Shown here piece after piece: positions 16,271 through 22,375 of a stretch of 27,791 nt of DNA. The translations under genes were made by a program, and so were the position numbers. Source of the DNA: an uncultured Megasphaera sp. (GTDB lineage: Bacteria; Bacillota; Negativicutes; Veillonellales; Megasphaeraceae); NCBI GenBank assembly GCA_934193515.1, contig CAKPVJ010000028.1:1-27791 (forward strand). Direction: 5' to 3'. How positions within the stretch are numbered: position 1 is the stretch's first letter; each line of letters begins with the position of its first letter. Under the pieces are notes generated by a model, which was not told the DNA's origin, made no database searches, and saw nothing but the letters and a program-made list of their open reading frames with translations.

Positions 16271-17102
16271 GTTCTGTTTCCGCTACATCCGACCAAGGTA
16301 CATTGACATTGTGGCCTGATTCCAACTGTACCTTGACGGTATGATCTTTCATATGAACGCGCAGTACCGTGCCGACGCCTTCATCGGTAATCACACGCTT
16401 GCCTACGACGGGCGGCTTTTGTTGTTCGCATTTCTGCTGACAATTTTGGCATTTTAGTTCTCCCGATGTGTACAGGGAGTTTTCATACCGCAGGCAGCAC
16501 ATCAGACGGCCGCAAATACCGGAAATTTTAGTCGGGTTGAGGGACATGCCCTGCCCTTTCGCCATGCGAATCGACACGGGCTTAAAATCCCCCAAGAAGG
16601 TGGCGCAGCACAGCGGCCGGCCGCAGCAGCCAATCCCGCCAATCATTTTGGCTTCATCGCGCAGTCCAATCTGCCGCAATTCAATGCGCGTCCGAAATAC
16701 AGCAGCCAAATCGCGAACCAATTCCCGAAAATCAATTCGTCCATCGGCTGTAAAAAAGAAAATGATTTTTCCCATATCAAATGTATAATCAACATCGATA
16801 AGTTTCATTGGCAGTTTATGCTTGGCAATTTTTTCCAAGCAGATGGAAAATGCCTTCTTTTCGCGTTCTTTATTTTTTTCTACCTGACGTACATCCTTGG
16901 CCGTCGCTTTGCGAATAATCGGCTTCAAAGGCTGTACTACTTCTGCAGAATCTACACTGCGCGGTGCAATAACGACAGAGCCGTATTCCATGCCGCGCGC
17001 GGTTTCTACAATGACGCCGTCGTTCAAATTCAAAGGAATTTCCGTAGGGTCAAAGTAATATATTTTACCGGCAGGTTTAAACCGTACACCTACAACTATC
17101 AA
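16260..17102 (-). CDS. ricT: PSP1-domain protein RicT (YaaT)
   Basis: A 280-residue PSP1 protein. In Bacillus, RicT with RicA and RicF forms an iron-sulphur complex that assists RNase Y in mRNA processing and affects development. The cysteine-rich core is intact: GCCGRPLCC (Cys159, 160, 165, 166) and ICGRLMCC (Cys197, 202, 203). A further cluster, CQNCQQKC, lies at 218-225. The C-terminal stretch resembles a small SH3-like barrel. The start is TTG, placed directly after the holB TAG with AGGAGG 7 bases upstream; the ribosome binding site lies within the end of holB. ricA and ricF are not in the window. Confidence 0.92.
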   Translation of the reverse strand: MIVVGVRFKPAGKIYYFDPTEIPLNLNDGVIVETARGMEYGSVVIAPRSVDSAEVVQPLKPIIRKATAKDVRQVEKNKEREKKAFSICLEKIAKHKLPMKLIDVDYTFDMGKIIFFFTADGRIDFRELVRDLAAVFRTRIELRQIGLRDEAKMIGGIGCCGRPLCCATFLGDFKPVSIRMAKGQGMSLNPTKISGICGRLMCCLRYENSLYTSGELKCQNCQQKCEQQKPPVVGKRVITDEGVGTVLRVHMKDHTVKVQLESGHNVNVPWSDVAETEHEG

Positions 17103-18098
17103 CTAAATGCCTCCTTTTTGTGCTATGCATTGTATGCACACATAATCCCATACCAAGCGCGTGTTGACATGACGCGTAATCGCTTCTATGCCTTCTTCCA
17201 AAATGGTCATCATCTGAAAGATGCCCGCATCCGTCCAGTAGGGCAGTATATTCATCATATCCTGTTTATACGGCGCAAGCCGTAAGAGCGATGCTTCTGC
17301 ACCACTGCGCAGCACAGCCATATCTCTAAAACACAAGCCCAGTGAATGCAGTATCTCTTTGCTTTCTTCATCTGTATACTCACCGGACACAGACAACCAT
17401 TTGGCATACGGGCAGGCGTGCGTCGTCATGATATGCAAAAAATCCAAGGCTCGCTTGAATCCCTGCGCGCCAGTTCCCTGCAAATACGCCAGCGCCGTTT
17501 TGACAATACCGTTTCCCCAGGCCACAGCCTCCGTATACCTATCGGCCTCGCCGCCCTGCAGCCGCATCAGTCCCTGCAGCATTTCTTCGTCGCTTACAGG
17601 CTCAAAGAGAATTTCTGCACAGCGGGAAACAATCGTCGGCAGCAGTAAGGCCGGCTGGTCTGTAATCAATATAAAATAGACACCTGTCGGCGGTTCTTCC
17701 AATATTTTCAGCATGCGGTTGGCAAATTCTGCATTCATTGTTTCTACATGGTCAATGAGGCATATACGCTTGCAACCTGCTTTTCCCTGTAAAACCAACT
17801 GACTCTGCAGCTGCCGAAACTGGTCTACCTTGAGCATGGCGCCGTTAGGTGCCAAATAGTAGCCGTCGTCTTTATCGGCGATGACAGGCATATCTGTTTT
17901 TTCATCTATATTTACATTGGCAAAGAGGGGCCGTCCAGCCATAGCCGAAGCAACGGCACGAGCCATCATCGTCTTGCCGATACCGGCCGGCCCGGCAAAA
18001 ATCATGGCATGCGGCATGCGGTCTTTTTGCAGGAGCCGCAGCAAGCGATTTTTAATTTCCCGATGCCCAATAATCGACTGAAAATACTGGGAATACAT
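17103..18098 (-). CDS. holB: DNA polymerase III subunit delta'
   Basis: The delta' subunit of the clamp loader (331 residues), a AAA+ protein that works with tau/gamma and delta to load the beta sliding clamp. The P-loop-like motif GPAGIGKT is at 36-43, and LIDHVETMN stands for the Walker B region. An SRC motif (IVSRCAEILF) supplies the arginine finger. The four-cysteine zinc module normally inserted after the first helices is absent: the segment that follows MAGRPLF has no cysteines. The ATG has AAAGGAGG upstream. It opens a run of tightly packed genes and appears to have its own promoter at 18140-18168. Confidence 0.9.
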   Translation of the reverse strand: MYSQYFQSIIGHREIKNRLLRLLQKDRMPHAMIFAGPAGIGKTMMARAVASAMAGRPLFANVNIDEKTDMPVIADKDDGYYLAPNGAMLKVDQFRQLQSQLVLQGKAGCKRICLIDHVETMNAEFANRMLKILEEPPTGVYFILITDQPALLLPTIVSRCAEILFEPVSDEEMLQGLMRLQGGEADRYTEAVAWGNGIVKTALAYLQGTGAQGFKRALDFLHIMTTHACPYAKWLSVSGEYTDEESKEILHSLGLCFRDMAVLRSGAEASLLRLAPYKQDMMNILPYWTDAGIFQMMTILEEGIEAITRHVNTRLVWDYVCIQCIAQKGGI

Positions 18099-18139
18099 AG
18101 GCCGCCTCCTTTACCTTCAAAAAACACTCTAACTAATTT

Positions 18140-18168
18140 ATTATAAAAAAAATCGGCAGTAAAGTCTA
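18140..18168 (-). promoter_or_regulatory. Candidate holB promoter overlapping the tmk-side terminator
   Basis: Minus strand TAGACT (18168-18163), 17-base spacer, TATAAT (18145-18140). The -35 lies in the terminator loop and the spacer in its 3' arm and T tract. Confidence 0.5.
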
Positions 18169-18184
18169 GTTTTACTGTCGATTT
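18142..18184 (-). terminator. Terminator between tmk and holB
   Basis: Minus strand AAATCGACAGTAAA, loop ACTAGAC, TTTACTGCCGATTT, then T. The 14-bp stem has one A-C mismatch. It separates the Nudix-decarboxylase-tmk unit from holB and the genes after it. Confidence 0.7.
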
Positions 18185-18220
18185 GCAGCCTTTCTTTTCT
18201 TTATTTGTAATATATAATGG

Positions 18221-18283
18221 CTATTTTTCTAATTTTTTCAGCTGCGCGGCAATTGTATCCTGAATTTCGTCCATTTTGGCAAT
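18221..18283 (-). pseudogene. Possible C-terminal scrap of a YaaR-like (DUF327) gene
   Basis: Between tmk and holB the minus strand encodes, after an in-frame TGA (18286-18284), IAKMDEIQDTIAAQLKKLEK and a TAG stop. No ribosome binding site precedes the inner ATG. In Bacillus yaaQ and yaaR lie exactly here, and YaaR-type proteins end in a similar short helical KxDEI... tail. The likely reading is a remnant left by deletion. The match is short and the family assignment is tentative; a chance frame is possible. Confidence 0.35.
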
Positions 18284-18313
18284 TCACTGCATTAAGAAAA
18301 TACAGTGCGCATA

Positions 18314-18988
18314 TTACAGCACTATCTGCATTACCTGCTGATATACCTCTTCATGAATAGCTTGAACAGGCCGCATTTCATCATGAAATGCACAGGAAAT
18401 CCGCTGCCATTGATACTTTTCTGCCAAAACATCATAGGCTTCGTGACAGCGCCGCAAAAAATTTTCATTCCCTTCGTGAATATCGCCAGTCTGTCCGCCG
18501 GTTTTGCCAACGCGCTGCGCCATCAGCTGTTCGGTAACTGCCAACGGTACATCCAATAGTATGACACAGTCCGGTCTGGGCAGTCCCATTTTGTCAAACT
18601 CAAAATCTTCCAGCCAGTCCAAATAGGCATGCTGCTGCGACGGGCTGTCTATTTTTATCATTTGGTACAGCATGTTGCTCGTCGTATACCTGTCTGCTAT
18701 GACAATGCCGCCTTCTGCCAAAAACTGTTTCCATTTCATCTGATAGGAAGCAAAGCGGTCTACAGCATAAAATGCAGATGCCGCATAGGGATTTACAGCA
18801 TCTGCTTCGCTGCCAAAATCACCGCGCAGGTACATTTTTACCAATGCGCTGGAATCGCTGTCATAATCAGGGAAACTGACCGCCCGGACAGCTTTTCCGT
18901 CCCGCTGCAGATGTTCGACAAGCAGCTTTGTCTGGGTCGCTTTACCACTGCCGTCGCCGCCTTCTATAATAATCAATTTGCCTTTCAT
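18314..18988 (-). CDS. tmk: Thymidylate kinase
   Basis: Phosphorylates dTMP to dTDP for DNA synthesis (224 residues). The P-loop is EGGDGSGKATQT, close to the N-terminus. The usual Ser/Thr after the P-loop lysine is Ala, a variant seen in some thymidylate-kinase-like proteins. The DRY motif IADRYTTSNMLYQ and a lid region (QRVGKTGGQTGDIHE) are present. The start at 18988 is preferred over an upstream frame beginning at 19030, because AAAGGTG precedes it and the kinase fold begins at once. It begins 4 bases after the decarboxylase stop. The neighbourhood (YaaO-like gene upstream, holB downstream) is the classic Bacillota arrangement. Confidence 0.9.
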   Translation of the reverse strand: MKGKLIIIEGGDGSGKATQTKLLVEHLQRDGKAVRAVSFPDYDSDSSALVKMYLRGDFGSEADAVNPYAASAFYAVDRFASYQMKWKQFLAEGGIVIADRYTTSNMLYQMIKIDSPSQQHAYLDWLEDFEFDKMGLPRPDCVILLDVPLAVTEQLMAQRVGKTGGQTGDIHEGNENFLRRCHEAYDVLAEKYQWQRISCAFHDEMRPVQAIHEEVYQQVMQIVL

Positions 18989-18992
18989 AGCT

Positions 18993-20447
18993 TCACCTTT
19001 CCAATACACAAATCGTTTGCAACGTTCCATCAGCCGGTCCGTTAGGATGATATCCTTCAGCCAGCTTATCTTGTATATACGCCATGCATTCTTTGGTAAT
19101 CACTTCACCGACACCAATGACGGGGATTCCCGGCGGATAAAACGTCACCGTTTCGGCAGCTACACGTCCTTCTGCTTCGACAAAGGGAATAACTTCTCTG
19201 GCAGTCGTCCATGCGTTTCGCGGCGCGACAGCCACTTGCGGCGTCGGCAGCGGCCGTTCTTGTACCGGTGCAGCCGTGCAGACTTCATGTGCCGCCGCAA
19301 TATGCTGACAAGCCTGCAGCAAAGCCCGGACCGCTTCTTCATCATCGCCCAATGTAATCAGTACCAATACATGATTTCCGGCTATCAATTCTACTTCGAT
19401 ACCCTGTGCCCGCAATGCCGCTTCGGCAGCTCTGCCGTCTAGTCCCAATCCGGAAAAATCAATCGTCACTTTCGTTTCATCAAAGCCGCCAACAGCCTCA
19501 TACTGCATAATTTCCCGGCCAAATGAAAAAATACCCGGAATCGCATTCAACTCCTGGCGCAACTGCCGCGCCAGCGCCACAGCGCGGCCAACGAGTTCCG
19601 TTCCATGCAGCGCCACCTGCTGTCTGGCACTGTCCAGCGATGCTAAAAACCAGTAATGCGGACTCGTTGACTGTACGACAGCCATGGCAGCGCTCACCCG
19701 ATCTAGCAGCGGAAATCCCTTACGGCAGTGCAGCATGGAAGTTTGTGTCAGGGAACCGATTAATTTATGCGTGCTTTGCGCCACACAGTCTGCACCGCAG
19801 CACAATGCTTCGTCCGGTAAATCAGGATGAAATGGCAGGTGTGCCCCGTGTGCTTCATCGACAAGGACAAATAATCCATGAGCATGGGCATATGCGGCCA
19901 TTTCCGCCAACTTTCCAGCAATGCCGTCATACGTTGGATAAGTAAAAACAACGGCTTTGGCCTGCGGATGCGCCGTTATTGCCTGCTGCAAAGACAACAA
20001 ATCCGGTCCCAACGACACTTGTTCCTTTTCAGCAAAGCGGCTTTCCATATACACCGGCACGGCTCCGCTTAAAATCAGGCCGCCTATGACGCTGCGGTGT
20101 GCTTCCCGGGGAATAATAATTTCATCACCATCACGGCAAACGGCCAGTATCATCGCTTCTACACAAGCTGTCGTACCATTGACAGAAAAAAATGTTTTTC
20201 CTGCCCCATACAGGTCTGCTGCCAAATCCATCGCATCTTTAAGCGACGCTTCCGGCTGAAATAAATCATCCAATGCATACATAAGGCCCAAATCGCGCCG
20301 CAGCGCATCGCCAAACAAATTCTTTTGATACGTCGAAATGCCCTTCCCCAATTTATGTCCTGGCGTATGAAAGGGAACCATCCGGGCCTGGCAATAGGAT
20401 TCCAACGCTTCAACAAAAGGGGCCTGCTGCTGTTTTTCTTTATTCAT
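18993..20447 (-). CDS. Orn/Lys/Arg decarboxylase, YaaO-like PLP enzyme
   Basis: A group III fold-type I PLP decarboxylase of 484 residues, acting on a basic amino acid to give a polyamine precursor or diamine. Recognisable parts: PFHTPGHKLG near the N-terminus, FSVNGTTA for PLP phosphate contacts, DEAHGAH with Asp197 and His200, and the Schiff-base lysine Lys228 in STHKLIGS. The C-terminal domain contains PPGIPVIGVGEVI. It lacks the N-terminal receiver-like wing of the inducible E. coli enzymes, matching short forms such as Bacillus SpeA and YaaO. Substrate choice between lysine, arginine and ornithine cannot be read. It lies 9 bases after the Nudix gene and 4 before tmk. Confidence 0.9.
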   Translation of the reverse strand: MNKEKQQQAPFVEALESYCQARMVPFHTPGHKLGKGISTYQKNLFGDALRRDLGLMYALDDLFQPEASLKDAMDLAADLYGAGKTFFSVNGTTACVEAMILAVCRDGDEIIIPREAHRSVIGGLILSGAVPVYMESRFAEKEQVSLGPDLLSLQQAITAHPQAKAVVFTYPTYDGIAGKLAEMAAYAHAHGLFVLVDEAHGAHLPFHPDLPDEALCCGADCVAQSTHKLIGSLTQTSMLHCRKGFPLLDRVSAAMAVVQSTSPHYWFLASLDSARQQVALHGTELVGRAVALARQLRQELNAIPGIFSFGREIMQYEAVGGFDETKVTIDFSGLGLDGRAAEAALRAQGIEVELIAGNHVLVLITLGDDEEAVRALLQACQHIAAAHEVCTAAPVQERPLPTPQVAVAPRNAWTTAREVIPFVEAEGRVAAETVTFYPPGIPVIGVGEVITKECMAYIQDKLAEGYHPNGPADGTLQTICVLER

Positions 20448-20456
20448 AGTCCGCCC

Positions 20457-20912
20457 TCACCGTTTCGCCAAAAACTCTTCAAGCAATGCATAACTTTTTC
20501 CATAGGCAAACTGCTTCATGCGCTGCAAAGACCGCTGCAATGAGCCATGAATACGGTAGGACGCAAATTCAGCCGGTGTTACCCAATGATACGCAATATG
20601 TTCATCAGAAATAACGACATCTTCCTTGTTCGCCTGAGCTGTAAAAATAACGCCGTTTAAAAACTGCCCGTCTTTCTTTTGATAACTCCAAATGCCGGCA
20701 GGAGCTTCTATTTCAATGTCCAGCCCTGTTTCTTCTTTGACTTCACGACGCAGCCCTGTTTCAAAATTTTCGGTAAACTGCAGGCCGCCGCCGGGAAACT
20801 CCCAATGGTGCAGTCCTTCAGCATCATTTTTCTGCAGCAGCAGCAGTTTCCCTTCAAAAAAAATCATTGCTTTTACACTTAATCCCATCAATACATTTGC
20901 TTCCTGCGCCAT
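20457..20912 (-). CDS. Nudix hydrolase
   Basis: A 151-residue Nudix-fold pyrophosphatase. The Nudix box is complete in residues 42-64: GGLQFTE, seven residues, then REVKEETGL, giving the metal-binding REVKEE helix. The N-terminal part (MGLSVKAMIFFEGKLLLLQK) supplies the first beta strands. Such proteins clean up oxidised nucleotides or process nucleotide sugars and cofactors; the substrate is not predictable here. The ribosome binding site is weak (GGGGG, 7 bases upstream). It is the first gene of the unit with the PLP decarboxylase and tmk. Confidence 0.88.
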   Translation of the reverse strand: MAQEANVLMGLSVKAMIFFEGKLLLLQKNDAEGLHHWEFPGGGLQFTENFETGLRREVKEETGLDIEIEAPAGIWSYQKKDGQFLNGVIFTAQANKEDVVISDEHIAYHWVTPAEFASYRIHGSLQRSLQRMKQFAYGKSYALLEEFLAKR

Positions 20913-20953
20913 GATATGCCCCCATCTGTGATTTATTCAAAAAGTTTAGTGCT

Positions 20954-20962
20954 ATTATACCA
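20954..20962 (-). promoter_or_regulatory. Promoter of the Nudix-decarboxylase-tmk unit (extended -10)
   Basis: Minus strand TGGTATAAT, a consensus -10 (20959-20954) with the TGn extension, about 42 bases before the Nudix start. No good -35 is seen. Confidence 0.55.
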
Positions 20963-21043
20963 TATTCTATGCAGCAGCGGATACACAGACATTCTCTTTT
21001 GCGTATATTTTATAACGATACAGAATATCTTATATCTGTCCCA

Positions 21044-21072
21044 TTTACGTTTGCTCATATATCTTGTAGAAT
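21044..21072 (+). promoter_or_regulatory. Candidate pdxK promoter
   Basis: TTTACG (21044-21049), 17-base spacer, TAGAAT (21067-21072), about 30 bases before the ATG. Confidence 0.45.
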
Positions 21073-21103
21073 GGAAGTACAGATTTTTTGAGGAGGTTTT
21101 ATA

Positions 21104-21940
21104 ATGTCTACAAAACGAGTACTTGCCATACATGATATGTGTTCTTTTGGCCGTTGTTCATTAACTGCCGCCATTCCGGTTATTTCTGCTATGGGATTTC
21201 AAGTATGCCCATTTCCTACGGCCTTATTCAGCAATAATTTGACATATGGAGATTTCACATTTTCTGATTTTACGCCGCATATGAAAGAATTTATGAATAA
21301 ATGGACCCAACTGGGATTTTCGTACGATGCTATTTATAGCGGTTTTTTAGCTGATGCCGGCCAAATTGCCATTGTTGAAGAAGCTATTCAACGCTTTAGC
21401 AAACAGGACGGATTGATCGTCGTTGATCCGGCCATGGCGGATGACGGCAAATTATATCCTGTTTTTAAACCAGATATTGTGACCGAAATGAAACATCTCA
21501 TTAGCCATGCAACTGTAATTACTCCCAACTTTACAGAAGCTTGTCTTCTTTTGGATATCCCTTATCCCAAGGAAGCGCCTTCCAATAAAACGACACTGCA
21601 GCTTTGTCAGCAATTAAGTGATAAGGGGCCAAAGAGCATCGTTATTACCAGTGTGCCTTCTACGGATGATACCATCAAAATTGTCAGCTATGACGCCAAT
21701 ACGGCTTCGTATGATGAATGCGTCGTTTCCCGTATTCCCTTTAGCACCTGCGGCACAGGCGACTTATTTACCAGTGTACTCACGGGTTCTCTTTTAAACG
21801 GAATGACACTGCATCACGCTGTACAAAAAGCTGCTGATTTTCTTGCTTATGCTATTCATTATACCTATGAATCCGGTTCCGATTACCGTGAAGGCGTTCA
21901 AGTTGAACCTTGCCTAGCACATTTAATGGAAATGAAATAA
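21104..21940 (+). CDS. pdxK: Pyridoxal/pyridoxine/pyridoxamine kinase
   Basis: A ribokinase-fold B6 salvage kinase of 278 residues, forming PLP or its precursors from unphosphorylated vitamers. Signs: IHDMCSFGRCSLT at the N-terminus, a substrate-contacting segment FPTALFSNN, VVDPAMADDGKLY (106-118), ITPNFTEA, and the anion-hole/catalytic CGTGDLFTS with Asp220. The length fits PdxY/PdxK, and the N-terminal HDMCSFGR is typical of the group annotated as pyridoxamine kinase in Bacillota. AGGAGG precedes the ATG. It is transcribed away from an operon that contains a PLP-dependent decarboxylase. Its terminator lies about 130 bases downstream. Confidence 0.9.
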   Translation: MSTKRVLAIHDMCSFGRCSLTAAIPVISAMGFQVCPFPTALFSNNLTYGDFTFSDFTPHMKEFMNKWTQLGFSYDAIYSGFLADAGQIAIVEEAIQRFSKQDGLIVVDPAMADDGKLYPVFKPDIVTEMKHLISHATVITPNFTEACLLLDIPYPKEAPSNKTTLQLCQQLSDKGPKSIVITSVPSTDDTIKIVSYDANTASYDECVVSRIPFSTCGTGDLFTSVLTGSLLNGMTLHHAVQKAADFLAYAIHYTYESGSDYREGVQVEPCLAHLMEMK

Positions 21941-22070
21941 AGTATATGACATAAAAAGAGAATGTAACATCATTCACTATAATATTTCTTTAAAAGTTTT
22001 TAGTTGTTCCTTTGAAGTTTGAAGAAAATAAACGGCAATACTGCAAACGATACACGTAAAGCAGGATGCC

Positions 22071-22127
22071 AAAAGGGCAATAACAAAACGAGAATTTTTT
22101 TAATCCGTTTTGTTATTGCCCTTTTTT
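22071..22127 (+). terminator. pdxK terminator, 20-bp perfect stem
   Basis: A perfect 20-bp inverted repeat: arms 22071-22090 and 22106-22125, 15-base loop, then a T run. The right arm ends in GCCCTTTTTT. In the 435-base gap 21941-22375 the only other structures are the minus-strand hairpins at 22201-22352; 21941-22070 shows nothing recognisable. Confidence 0.88.
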
Positions 22128-22192
22128 ATTTTCCAGTAAACATACTCTCGATAACAAGAAGGGAGCTACAGAAACAAGCATTGGCAATAAAA

Positions 22193-22236
22193 TAAAAAAA
22201 GCCCTGCAAACCGCACGTTCATGCGGTTCGCAGAGC
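22193..22236 (-). terminator. Strong minus-strand terminator
   Basis: Minus strand GCTCTGCGAACCGCA, loop TGAACG, TGCGGTTTGCAGGGC, then seven T. All 15 positions pair if G-U is allowed. It lies 140 bases after the stop of the AlbA_2 gene and ends a stretch of further hairpins. Confidence 0.88.
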
Positions 22237-22352
22237 CCATCATTTCACGAATGAAATTATTTCAATTCTACTCCCTCGGCCTTTCACCAAAATGAGAATG
22301 GCTTCACTAAGCCATTTTTAAAGCATCATTTTTTCAAAATCAGCCTCATTTT
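22201..22352 (-). ncRNA. Candidate structured RNA (3'-UTR or small RNA) ending in a terminator
   Basis: Read on the minus strand, several nested helices occur in order. AAAATGAG (22352-22345) pairs with CTCATTTT (22296-22289). It encloses AATGGCTT-AGTG-AAGCCATT (22316-22297). A purine-rich single-stranded stretch follows (GGTGAAAGGCCGAGGGAGTAG), then ATTTCA-TTCG-TGAAAT, a UUCG tetraloop hairpin, and finally the 15-bp terminator. No minus-strand gene lies downstream, so this is not a leader for anything in place. It may be the 3' end of the AlbA_2 mRNA, a processed small RNA, or an orphan riboswitch-like leader. The family is not recognised. Confidence 0.4.
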
Positions 22353-22375
22353 CGCAGTTTTAAAAAAAAATAGTA

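Noticed and set aside
22201..22352. A known lysine, glycine, manganese or other riboswitch
   Set aside because: Pieces such as GTGAAAGG and GGGAGTAG recall lysine and manganese riboswitches, but the second conserved halves are not found and no gene follows, so no class is claimed.
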